In this document: positions 16,845 to 24,743 of the stretch, one piece after another
Layout of the letters: each line of letters opens with the position of its first letter
Numbering within the stretch: position 1 is the first letter of the stretch
DNA from: Streptomyces albireticuli
Lineage (GTDB): Bacteria; Actinomycetota; Actinomycetes; Streptomycetales; Streptomycetaceae
Assembly (NCBI RefSeq): GCF_021228125.1
Contig: NZ_JAJQQS010000015.1
Coordinates: 124,001-188,000, forward strand
Length of the DNA: 64,000 nt
Direction: 5' to 3'
The notes under the pieces: model-generated
What the model saw: the letters and a program-made list of their open reading frames with translations, nothing else
What the model was told of the DNA's origin: nothing
The model's database searches: none
Translations under genes and position numbers: made by a program

Positions 16845-17345
16845 ATGTCGTTCCTCCGCCGCCGCAGCGCAGCCACGCCCACCGGGCCGGACTTCGACGT
16901 CCTCGCCATGGACCCGGGCGACTGGCCGGGTGACCTGGGAGCCGGGCTGCTGCCCGCGCCCGATGGCAGCTGCCAGGGCGTCTTCCTCCGCTATGACCTC
17001 TTCGGCGGGCGCGGCCCGGCGATGATCATCGGCAATATGCCCGAGGGCTCCCCGGTGCGCGAGCTCGAGGAGGGCCAGGTGCCCTTCGAGGTCACACAGC
17101 TCCTCCAGGCCCTCGGCAACGACGAGCCGGTGGAGGTGCTGGAGACCGAGGACATCCCGGTCATGCACGAGGACAACCTCCTGATCGTGCGGCGGGTGAA
17201 GTGCTCCGAGGGCCGTATCTCCTGCACCCAGTTCGACCGCAGCGACGGCGTCCTCGTCACCATCGCCAGCTGGGACCGGCCCATCACCGACGAGCTCTAC
17301 CAGCTCCTCAAGCCGCTGCCCGCCGAGATGTTCCAGCAGGCCTGA
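16845..17345 (+). CDS. Conserved hypothetical protein
   Basis: A 166-aa soluble acidic protein beginning MSFLRRRSAATPTGPDF. I do not recognise a characterised family. It has no signal peptide or membrane segment; the central part (AMIIGNMPEGSPVRELEEGQ, EVTQLLQALGNDEPVEVLE) suggests a mixed alpha/beta fold. The C-terminal SCTQFDRSDGVLVTIASWDR segment ends in KPLPAEMFQQA. ATG 16845 is preferred over the in-frame GTG 16839 because a -10 element lies six bases upstream. It stands alone between the tetR gene and a convergent amidase gene, each side with its own regulatory signals. Confidence 0.7.
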   Translation: MSFLRRRSAATPTGPDFDVLAMDPGDWPGDLGAGLLPAPDGSCQGVFLRYDLFGGRGPAMIIGNMPEGSPVRELEEGQVPFEVTQLLQALGNDEPVEVLETEDIPVMHEDNLLIVRRVKCSEGRISCTQFDRSDGVLVTIASWDRPITDELYQLLKPLPAEMFQQA

Positions 17346-17361
17346 CCCCCGCGCACACCCC

Positions 17362-17392
17362 GGAGCCCGGTACGCACCGCGTACCGGGCTCC
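17362..17392. terminator. Bidirectional terminator hairpin
   Basis: Arms 17362-17375 and 17379-17392 are perfect 14-bp complements with a 3-nt loop ACC, located between convergent genes. Confidence 0.8.
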
Positions 17393-17424
17393 TCGCACGT
17401 CCGGGCCGCCGGCCGCGGGGCGGC

Positions 17425-19425
17425 CTACTGGTTCGACGGGCGCACGGTCACATCGGCGGCCTTCACGAAGGCCACCCGGTGACCGAACTGGATCTCGTAA
17501 TAGACGTCCTTGCCTCGGACCACCTTGTGGCCCGCCGGGTCGAAGGTCTTCGCCCAGAGGTACTCGCTCGTCAACCGCTGTCCCAGGACGTACTCCTGCC
17601 CCGCCAGGAGTTTGTACGGCAGCGGGGTCACCGCCTGGACCGGCACCTCCGACGGATACGCCGCCTGCTCCGGATAGGCCCGGCCGTAGACCGGCACATC
17701 CGCGACACCCTCCTTGGGGGTGATGATCGAACCGAAGGCGTTGACGGCGGTCTGCCGCCACCAGGGGTTGTGGAACCACGCCTTCTGCCCCAGGTACCAG
17801 ATGGCCGTCCAGTCCCCGCGCCGGTCGGCGACCGCGAACTGCTGACCCGTGGAGGCGCGGGCACCCGTGTCGTTGACATCCGTCGTCGACTCCCCGCCGT
17901 CCGGGCGCAGACCGATGTCCTTCACCAGCGGGGACCGCTCCCGCGGCGCCGTGTGCAGCCGCACCGCGCCCGAGCCGTGCGCGGCACACGGCTTGCCCGG
18001 CTCCGCGCAGCCGGTGTAGGCGGGCTTGTGCTTGTCGTAGTCGGGGCGGATGGTGACCATGCCGCCGAAGGCGCCGCCCGTGGGCCGCAGCGGCTTCCCG
18101 ATCAGCTCGAAGTAATGCGCCCAGTCCCAGTACGGACCCGGGTCGGTGTGCATGCCACGGATGGTCCCCGGGGTGGTGCCCGGGACATTGTCGTGGCCGA
18201 GGATGTGCTGCCGGTCCAGCGGGATGTCCAGCTTCCGCGCCAGATGGGCCACCAGGCGCGCGGACGTCCGGTACATCTCCTCCGTGTACCAGGCGTCGGG
18301 CTGGGCGAGGAAGCCCTCGTGCTCGATGCCGACCGACTTGGCGTTCACGTACCAGTTGCCGGCGTGCCAGGCGACGTCCTTCGTGGGCACGTGCTGGGCG
18401 ATATGGCCGTCCGCCGAGCGGATGGTGTAGTTCCAGGAGACGTACGCCGGATCCTTGACCAGCTTGATCGTGGTCTCCCACGACCCCTCCGTGTCATGGA
18501 TGACGATGAAGTCGGCCTTCTGCGACGAGGGGCGGTCGCCCAGGTCGTGATTGCCGTAGTCCGAGCCCTCCAGCCGCTGGTACGGCGCGGGGATGGACTC
18601 GCACGCCACCGTGTCGGGGCACTCGACGCCGTCCTCCCGGGAGTCCGGCAGGCCCAGCTGCCGCACCTGCTCCCGGCGGAGCTCCAGCCGGGGGCTCGCC
18701 GGGAGCGCCACCCGCTGACCCGAGTCGGTGGTGCGCCGCTCGCCCGAGCGGATCACCTCGAAGACGTCCTTGGCGAAGGTGGTCGCCGTGGCGGAGTCAC
18801 CGGCGCCCGGATAGGCCGCCACGGCGCCGTACCAGTCGGCGGGGTCACCGCTGAGCGGCAGGCCCAGCCGGCGCTGGTCCTCGGCGAGCAGCGCCGCACC
18901 GCCCTGGACGTTGGCCGCGGGATCCCGGCGCAGCGCCTCGGCGGACAGGCCGGAGAGCTTCGCGGCCCGCTCCAGGGTGCGCAGCCGCGCCGGGAGCTCG
19001 GCCGGCACCGGCGCCGCACCCCGGGCGGAACGGGCGGCGGGGAGCGGCCGGGCGCCGTCGCCCCGGGGGTCCTCCCGGCCGTCACCGTGGTGCGGGGCCG
19101 AGGCCAGGGCCGTGGCGGCGTCGGTGAGGTGCATCGGGCCGTAGCCGCCGGTGACGCTGGGCGCGCCGCCGTGGGAGTCCCAGCGGGACTGGAGATAGGA
19201 GACGCCCAGCAGCACGCTGCGCGGGACGTGGTACTTCGCGGAGGCGTCGGTGAACGCCTGGAGCAGGGCGCCGTCGCCCGGCTGTCCGGCGGTGGCCGCG
19301 GGAGCCGTGGTGACCAGAGGGAGCAGCAGGGCCGCCGAGGCCACGACGCCCGCCGCCCGGAGCGGGCGGCGTCTTCGCCGGGAAGGGGAAGCGGTGGTCC
19401 GGGGTGCGGAAGCGGATCCTCGCAA
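17425..19425 (-). CDS. Secreted N-acetylmuramoyl-L-alanine amidase with lysozyme-like N-domain
   Basis: Cleaves the bond between MurNAc and the stem peptide of peptidoglycan outside the membrane. I start at TTG 19425 because GAGGAGG lies 5 nt upstream and the protein then opens with a signal (SRRRRRPLRAAGVVASAALLL, cleavage near ATA). A promoter-like TTGACG/TACCTC pair at 19557-19529 overlaps the longer alternative. The 666-aa product has a transglycosylase-like region (SYLQSRWDSHGG; Gln where lytic transglycosylases carry catalytic Glu). The Amidase_2 domain follows, with zinc-ligand motifs FIVIHDTEGSWET, WHAGNWYVN and GHDNVPGTTPG, then SH3-like C-terminal repeats. Probably cell-wall remodelling during growth or sporulation. 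Confidence 0.9.
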   Translation of the reverse strand: MRGSASAPRTTASPSRRRRRPLRAAGVVASAALLLPLVTTAPAATAGQPGDGALLQAFTDASAKYHVPRSVLLGVSYLQSRWDSHGGAPSVTGGYGPMHLTDAATALASAPHHGDGREDPRGDGARPLPAARSARGAAPVPAELPARLRTLERAAKLSGLSAEALRRDPAANVQGGAALLAEDQRRLGLPLSGDPADWYGAVAAYPGAGDSATATTFAKDVFEVIRSGERRTTDSGQRVALPASPRLELRREQVRQLGLPDSREDGVECPDTVACESIPAPYQRLEGSDYGNHDLGDRPSSQKADFIVIHDTEGSWETTIKLVKDPAYVSWNYTIRSADGHIAQHVPTKDVAWHAGNWYVNAKSVGIEHEGFLAQPDAWYTEEMYRTSARLVAHLARKLDIPLDRQHILGHDNVPGTTPGTIRGMHTDPGPYWDWAHYFELIGKPLRPTGGAFGGMVTIRPDYDKHKPAYTGCAEPGKPCAAHGSGAVRLHTAPRERSPLVKDIGLRPDGGESTTDVNDTGARASTGQQFAVADRRGDWTAIWYLGQKAWFHNPWWRQTAVNAFGSIITPKEGVADVPVYGRAYPEQAAYPSEVPVQAVTPLPYKLLAGQEYVLGQRLTSEYLWAKTFDPAGHKVVRGKDVYYEIQFGHRVAFVKAADVTVRPSNQ

Positions 19426-19528
19426 TGCGGCCTCCTCGAGACGGATGTGCCACGCGCCGGGGCGGTCGGGGAAGAGCTGCGTCGGGACGGTGGGCGCGCG
19501 TGCGGGGCGTGCGGTACCGGACTTACCA

Positions 19529-19557
19529 GAGGTAGTCGCTGGATGACGATCCGTCAA
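19529..19557 (-). promoter_or_regulatory. Candidate promoter of the amidase gene
   Basis: On the minus strand TTGACG (19557-19552) is followed after 17 nt by TACCTC (19534-19529), a plausible sigma-70/HrdB-type promoter. It gives a leader of roughly 95 nt to the TTG start at 19425. Confidence 0.45.
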
Positions 19558-19658
19558 TCATGCTGGTGTCGCCGATGCTGCGCATGTCCATGCCCGTGCC
19601 CGGAGACTACTCCGCGCGGACGTCCGCTTCACGGTGGTCCGTTGGGCCGAACCGGTGA

Positions 19659-19698
19659 ACGCCGAAGCGCCGCGCGGGAGCGCGCGGCGCTTCGGCGT
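19659..19698. terminator. Terminator hairpin after the phosphotransferase gene
   Basis: An 18-bp perfect stem (19659-19676 with 19681-19698) and a GGAG tetraloop, 15 nt beyond the minus-strand stop codon at 19713. Confidence 0.85.
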
Positions 19699-19712
19699 GG
19701 GGCGGGACCCGG

Positions 19713-20822
19713 TCAGCGGGTCCCCACCGCGGCCCGGACGGCACGCCTGGCGAGCGCGCAGTCGTCGTGCAGCCGGCGCAGCAGGAGCCGCTGCTCCTCG
19801 CCGGACTCGGCGGCTCCGGGCACCGCGGGCGCCGGGTCGTGCATGGCGCGCTGCACCGCCGTCTCGTACGTACGGATCTCCCGGGTGAGGACGAGCATCA
19901 GATTCACCAGAAAGGCGTCACGGGAGACGGGGCCGGCCTGCTGTGCGTACTGGCTGATCTGGCGGCGGGCGCCGGGGGCGTCGCCGAGGACGGTCCACAG
20001 GGTGGCCAGGTCGTAGCCCGGGAGGTACCAGCCGGCCTGGTCCCAGTCGACCAGCACGGGGCCGGCGGGGGAGAGGAGGATGTTGGAGAGCAGCGCGTCG
20101 CCGTGGCAGAACTGCCCCTGGACATGGGCCAGGCCGTGCAGCAGTTTCTGCAGGTCGCCCAGGTCGCGGTCGGTCAGCAGCCCCAGCTCGTGATAGCGGG
20201 CGATGCGCTTGCCGTAGTCGAGCGGCATGTCGAACATGCCGACCGGGGGCCGCCAGAGGTTGACCCGGCAGACCGCTCCGAGCGCCGCCCGGACGTCCGC
20301 GCGGGGCGGCGAGTCCACGGGGTGGCGCTGGGTGGCGGCCGGGCGGCCCGGCATCCGCTCGATGACCAGCGTGCAGTTGTCGGGATCCGCGGCGATCAGC
20401 CGGGGCACGCGCACCGGAGGGCGGTGCCGGACGAACGCCCGGTATGTAGCTATTTCGTGGCGGGACCGCTCGGCCCAGGCGGGGGAGTGATCCAGTAAAC
20501 ACTTGGCCACGGCCGTGGAACGACCGGTGGAACCGACCAGCAGGACCGAGCGTCCGCTTCGCCGCAGCACCTGGACGGGGTTGAACTCCGGGCAGATGCG
20601 GTGCACGGCGGCGATGGCCGTCCGCAGCTGGGCGCCCTGGGGGCCGGACAAGTCGATTCTCCCGCTGAGCGGTTGGCCGCCGAGCCCCGGGGACCGCCGG
20701 GCCCGTCCGCTTCCGAAGGCAGCTCCCGCGGCGTGGGAGGGGTCGAGGTACGGCCCGCCGCCGGCGTGCTGCGGACGGAGCTGCCGGGGCGGGGCGGACA
20801 CGGAGGACGAGGCTGCATACAT
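19713..20822 (-). CDS. Phosphotransferase (APH/choline-kinase fold), TTA codon
   Basis: A 369-aa kinase-fold protein. The Brenner/catalytic motif is FCHGDALLSNILL and the metal-binding motif LVDWDQAGWYLPG; ATP-lobe residues are in STAVAKCLLDHSP. ATG 20822 (MYAASSSVSAPP) is chosen, with AGGGA about 12 nt upstream. This family in streptomycetes is not a proven antibiotic-resistance enzyme; it could phosphorylate a small alcohol, sugar or aminoglycoside. Codon 109 (TTA at 20498-20496, in CLLDHSP) is the rare bldA-dependent leucine codon, so translation may be restricted to later development. Divergent from the NsdA-like regulator. Confidence 0.82.
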   Translation of the reverse strand: MYAASSSVSAPPRQLRPQHAGGGPYLDPSHAAGAAFGSGRARRSPGLGGQPLSGRIDLSGPQGAQLRTAIAAVHRICPEFNPVQVLRRSGRSVLLVGSTGRSTAVAKCLLDHSPAWAERSRHEIATYRAFVRHRPPVRVPRLIAADPDNCTLVIERMPGRPAATQRHPVDSPPRADVRAALGAVCRVNLWRPPVGMFDMPLDYGKRIARYHELGLLTDRDLGDLQKLLHGLAHVQGQFCHGDALLSNILLSPAGPVLVDWDQAGWYLPGYDLATLWTVLGDAPGARRQISQYAQQAGPVSRDAFLVNLMLVLTREIRTYETAVQRAMHDPAPAVPGAAESGEEQRLLLRRLHDDCALARRAVRAAVGTR

Positions 20823-21056
20823 GTGCGGAACAGATCCCTTCGTGTGCCGACGAATGCGACGCTCCCCGGTCCCCGGGCCGAGGAGCACCCTGGGGAATGC
20901 GGTCCGGCAGCCGGGTGGCCGGGGTGGCGCGTTCCTACATGACACCCAACTGCGGGTGGCACACCATGTGGCGCACCCTGGCGAACCCTGGCGAATACTC
21001 GCCTGGCCCCTGAGCGCCCGCTACCTTCAAGTCAGCCGAGAACCTGGGGGCTTGAC

Positions 21057-22565
21057 GTGACAAGGGAACCCAACACCCGCCTAGCGGATCTGTTCGGCCT
21101 GGCCGGCTGGTCCAAGGGCGAACTCGCGAGACTGGTGAACCGGCAGGCGGCGGTCATGGGCCATCCGCAGCTGGCGACCGACACCTCGCGGGTACGGCGT
21201 TGGATCGACATGGGGGAATCCCCGCGTGATCCCGTGCCCAAGGTGCTGGCAGCCCTCTTCACCGAGCGACTCGGTCGTGTCGTGACCATCGAGGACCTCG
21301 GGTTCGGCCGGCGAGGGCGCGCGGGTAAGGGTCAGTCCGCGGACGGACTGCCCTGGCCGCCCGAGCGGACCGCCGCGGTCCTCACCGAATTCACGGGAAT
21401 GGACCTCATGCTCAACCGACGCGGCTTGGTGGGCGCGGGCGCCGCGCTCGCCGCAGGCTCAGCACTCAGCAGCGCGATGCACGACTGGCTGCACTCCGAT
21501 CCGGTTCTCGCCTCCGACGCCCCCCGTTTCGACGACCTGCGGATGGACACCGCACACGCCGACCCCGCCGGCCTCGACCGCTACGAGGCGGCGCCGGTGG
21601 GCTCCACGGAGATCGACGCCCTCGAACGCTCGGTCGAGGTCTTCCGCGCCTGGGACGCCGCCCGTGGCGGCGGCCTCCAGCGCAAGGCCGTCGTCGGCCA
21701 GCTCAACGAGGTGGGCGGCATGCTCGCCTACCACCACCCCGAGCACCTCCAGCGCAGGCTCTGGGGGGTCGCCGCCAACCTCGCGGTGCTCGCCGGCTGG
21801 ATGTCCCACGACGTGGGTCTGGAGCCCACGGCGCAGAAGTACTTCGTCATCGCCGCCCACGCGGCCCGTGAGGGCGGCGACCGCCCACGGGCGGGCGAGG
21901 CGCTCTCCCGGGCCGCCCGCCAGATGGTCCACCTGGGCCGTCCGGACGACGCGCTCGACCTGATGAAGCTGGCCAAGTCGGGCGCCGGCAGCGAGGCCCT
22001 GCCCCGCACCCGCGCCATGCTGTGCACGATCGAGGCCTGGGCACAGGCGTCGATGGGGCGCGGCCAGGCCATGCGGCGCACCCTCGGCGAGGCCGAGGAG
22101 CTGTTCGTCTCGGACCGCGGCGATGTGCCGGCGCCCAGCTGGATGCAGAAGTTCGACGAGATGGAGCTCCACGGGATGCAGGCGCTCGCCTACCGCACCC
22201 TCGCGGAGCACGACCCCGCGGCCGCGGCCATCGCCCAGCGGCACGCCAAGGAGGCGCTGGAGCTGCGCGGGGTCGACACCCTCCGGTCGAAGATCTTCGA
22301 CTACATCTCCATGGCCTCGGCGTGCTTCATCAGCAACGACCCCGAGCAGGCGGACACCTACGCCCGGCTGGCGCTGGTCTCGATCGGCGAGACCTCCTCG
22401 CACCGGACCTGGGACCGGCTGCGCGAGATGTACCGGCTCACGGGGAAGTACGCGGGCTTCGCCCGGATCGAGGATCTCCGTCAGGAGATCCAGCGGGCGC
22501 TGCCCAAGGCACCGCAGAGCCCGGGGAAGGGCGGCGCGGCCAGAGGCGGGAGCGCGAAGGTGTGA
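21057..22565 (+). CDS. NsdA-like transcriptional regulator with TPR-type C-terminal region
   Basis: A 502-aa protein. Residues 1-75 hold a DNA-binding-like module (LFGLAGWSKGELARLVNRQ, DTSRVRRWIDMGESPRDPVP, LAALFTERLGRVVTIEDLGF). Then comes a spacer with MLNRRGLVGAGAALAAGSAL. From about residue 180 onward are helical repeats (LNEVGGMLAYHHPEHLQRRL, AREGGDRPRAGEALSRAARQ) of TPR character. The layout matches NsdA-type negative regulators of sporulation and antibiotic production in Streptomyces. The neighbours do not match what I recall for nsdA, so I treat it as a paralogue. Start GTG 21057 follows a GGGGG tract at 6 nt. Confidence 0.72.
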   Translation: MTREPNTRLADLFGLAGWSKGELARLVNRQAAVMGHPQLATDTSRVRRWIDMGESPRDPVPKVLAALFTERLGRVVTIEDLGFGRRGRAGKGQSADGLPWPPERTAAVLTEFTGMDLMLNRRGLVGAGAALAAGSALSSAMHDWLHSDPVLASDAPRFDDLRMDTAHADPAGLDRYEAAPVGSTEIDALERSVEVFRAWDAARGGGLQRKAVVGQLNEVGGMLAYHHPEHLQRRLWGVAANLAVLAGWMSHDVGLEPTAQKYFVIAAHAAREGGDRPRAGEALSRAARQMVHLGRPDDALDLMKLAKSGAGSEALPRTRAMLCTIEAWAQASMGRGQAMRRTLGEAEELFVSDRGDVPAPSWMQKFDEMELHGMQALAYRTLAEHDPAAAAIAQRHAKEALELRGVDTLRSKIFDYISMASACFISNDPEQADTYARLALVSIGETSSHRTWDRLREMYRLTGKYAGFARIEDLRQEIQRALPKAPQSPGKGGAARGGSAKV

Positions 22566-22592
22566 GGGCCCGGGAAGGCCCTCCCGGGCCCT
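22565..22592. terminator. Terminator hairpin
   Basis: Arms 22565-22574 and 22583-22592 are perfect 10-bp complements with an 8-nt loop, starting at the last base of the regulator stop codon. Confidence 0.65.
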
Positions 22593-22684
22593 ATGGGCGC
22601 TCGCGCCCGTGCGGTCCCCGTCTTTCCCGCGACAACATGCTCATAGCCGCCGCGAGGCCGCGACGGCTCTACGGGCCGTGGTCC

Positions 22685-24154
22685 CTACGAGGGGACGCGT
22701 GCGACCAGTACGCAGGCGTCGTCCTCACGGTCCCTGCCGCCGAACTCTTCCAGCACGGTCCGCACGCATTCCTGGGCGCTTCTCGCCGCGGCGAATCGCG
22801 GTGCGTAGCCCAGCAGCCGCTCCAGGTCCGTGTCGAGGCCCGGCTCCGCGCTGTGCGGCACCAGGCCCTCGGTGTGCAGGAGGAGCAGGTCGCCGGGCTC
22901 CAGCTGCTCCTCGGCCTGGGCGTAGGTGACGTCGGGGACCGCCCCGAGCAGCACGCCCTCGGGTGGCTGGAGCGCCCGCCCCCTTCCGCTCCGGAAGAGC
23001 AGGGGGGCGGGGTGGCCGGCCTGTGACCAGCTGAGGACACGGGTCGCGGGGTCGTAGCGGCAGCAGACGGCGCTTCCGAGGGCAGGCTGTGCGGAGGCGT
23101 CGAGGAGGTGGTTGAGCCAGCCCATCAGCGGGCCCGGCTCGGCGCCCGTGACGGCCATGCCGCGCAGTGCGCCGAGCAGCATGGCCATGGTGGAGGTGGC
23201 GGTCACCCCGTGTCCGGTGAGGCCGCCGACGCTCAGCAGGGTCCGCCCGTCGGGCAGCTGGAGGGCGTCGAACCAGTCTCCGCCGATGAGGGCGCTGCTG
23301 GAGGAGGGGAGATAGTGCGCGGCGAGGTCGAGGGCGCCCCTGGTGCCCTCGGTCTCGGCGGCCTGCGGGAAACGCAGGGAGCCGCGCCACGGTGGCAGCA
23401 CGGCTTCCTGGAGCTCGACTGCGAGGCGGCGCTCCGTCCGGGCGATCTCCCGGTGGCGCTGGAGGGAACTCCCCGTCTCGTGCACCGCCCGGCGGCTCCG
23501 GCGCTCCTCGCTGACATCGCGTAAGACGGCCCACATGGAGGCCGTGGCGCCGTCGGCGTCGAGCACCGGCTCGCCCATCATGTGCACGGTGCGCAGCTCG
23601 TCGCCGCGGACGATCCGGAACTCCCCGTCGATCGGCTTGCCGTCCACCAGGCAGTCGGTGACCATCGCGGTCAGCAGACCGCGGTCCTCCTCCAGGAGCC
23701 AGGACGGGAGCTCGTCGAGGGTCAGGGCGCCGTCCTCGGGGCGGCGGCCGAAGAGCTCGAAGAGCTCGGCGGACCAGGTGGCCTCGTCGCTGAGGAGGTT
23801 CCACTCGGCGCTGCCGACCCGGCCGAGCGGGGCGTCGGCGGGCTGGGCGAGCGGGGGCTCGAGCGGGAGCGCGGCCGGGGCACCCGGCGGCTCCTCGTCG
23901 CCGGTGAGCTCCGGCAGCCCGGCGCGGAGCTGGTCCAGGTGCTCGCCGAGGTTGTCGAGGTGGTGCACGGCGAGGTCGCACAGGGCGCGCTGCCAGCGCA
24001 GCTGCGGATCCTCGGACAGCTCTTCCCCCACCGTCCCGCGGCGCACGGCGTCGACGCCACCGCGCAGCCTTCGGGTCTGGGAAATGAGCGCGTCGACCGT
24101 ACCGGGCTCGGATGCTCGAGCGGTGGGGCGGTCCGCGTGCAGGGGGGACGGCAT
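22685..24154 (-). CDS. PAS-PP2C (SpoIIE-type) protein phosphatase, TTA codon
   Basis: A 489-aa cytoplasmic signalling protein. ATG 24154 has GGAG 6 nt upstream. Order: N-terminal helical region (DALISQTRRLRGGVDAVRR), a PAS-like sensor (WSAELFELFGRRPEDGALTL to MWAVLRDVSEERRS), a linker coil with ERRLAVELQEAVLP, then the SpoIIE/PP2C domain with metal-binding IGGDWFDALQLPDGR, GHGVTATSTMAML and the C-terminal DREDDACVLV. Such phosphatases usually act on anti-anti-sigma factors in partner-switching. Codon 211 (TTA at 23524-23522, AVLRDV) implies bldA dependence. No anti-sigma or anti-anti-sigma gene is adjacent. Confidence 0.88.
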   Translation of the reverse strand: MPSPLHADRPTARASEPGTVDALISQTRRLRGGVDAVRRGTVGEELSEDPQLRWQRALCDLAVHHLDNLGEHLDQLRAGLPELTGDEEPPGAPAALPLEPPLAQPADAPLGRVGSAEWNLLSDEATWSAELFELFGRRPEDGALTLDELPSWLLEEDRGLLTAMVTDCLVDGKPIDGEFRIVRGDELRTVHMMGEPVLDADGATASMWAVLRDVSEERRSRRAVHETGSSLQRHREIARTERRLAVELQEAVLPPWRGSLRFPQAAETEGTRGALDLAAHYLPSSSSALIGGDWFDALQLPDGRTLLSVGGLTGHGVTATSTMAMLLGALRGMAVTGAEPGPLMGWLNHLLDASAQPALGSAVCCRYDPATRVLSWSQAGHPAPLLFRSGRGRALQPPEGVLLGAVPDVTYAQAEEQLEPGDLLLLHTEGLVPHSAEPGLDTDLERLLGYAPRFAAARSAQECVRTVLEEFGGRDREDDACVLVARVPS

Positions 24155-24743
24155 GTCGTACTCCGATACCGGCGCGGCGCGGCCGGCTCCTGGGTCCGGG
24201 GAATGGGCCGGTAACGACTGTTGCACAGGGAGCGAGGGCTCGTAAGTGGTTTGGCAACACCCGATCCGGTGGTGTCTTAGGCACATGCCAGAGGCATTCC
24301 GGGAGCCCTGTGGATCCGAGGCGTCAAGGCGGCGTCGGGTGGCCCGCGAGGCGGGGGAGGAGTTACCGGGCGGCGTCGGACCGGGCTCCGTAACGAGTGG
24401 GGTCAGAGGTGTGGAAGTGAGTCGAGCGCCGGGTGGGGGGTGAGGTGCGCGCCCGGGACGCCCGTGCGGGGGTGTCTTGGGAGGAGGGTGAGGAGGCCGG
24501 GGACAGGACGAGGACGGGACGAGGAGGGGCGGGAGGAGGGGCGGAAAGAGGGGGAGAGACAGGGAGGGGCGGGGGCATTTCGGACACGGCTCGGCGGAAT
24601 GCCTCGCTCCAGGTAGGCTGCGGGCGCTTGGAGGATCCGGAGTTCCCCCTGTTCACCAGGCATAGCCCCGATGGACACCGGCAAGAATGCCGGACGACGG
24701 AAATCCCGTTGCCAGCCGACTCCCCGCACCGGATGCTGACCCC
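24155..24743. other. Intergenic region with a long GA-rich tract
   Basis: 589 nt between divergent genes; I find no convincing gene. From about 24478 to 24575 the plus strand is almost pure purine (GAGG, GGGAG, GGACGAGG units). It contains a G-quadruplex-type arrangement: GGG at 24516, GGGG at 24526, GGG at 24531, GGGG at 24538. The sequence nearer the phosphatase start is less biased and probably holds its promoter. Confidence 0.6.

Noticed and set aside
19426..19557. Longer N-terminus of the amidase from TTG 19557
   Set aside because: The TTGACG at that place fits a -35 element, the added residues precede the signal peptide, and TTG 19425 has an excellent ribosome site.
21057..22565. Naming this gene nsdA
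   Set aside because: The protein has the NsdA-type layout, but the neighbourhood does not match what I recall for nsdA, and paralogues exist; symbol left empty.
24112..24443. Short open frames between the phosphatase and HEAT-like genes
   Set aside because: Low-complexity Arg/Gly translations without start signals; one overlaps the phosphatase start.
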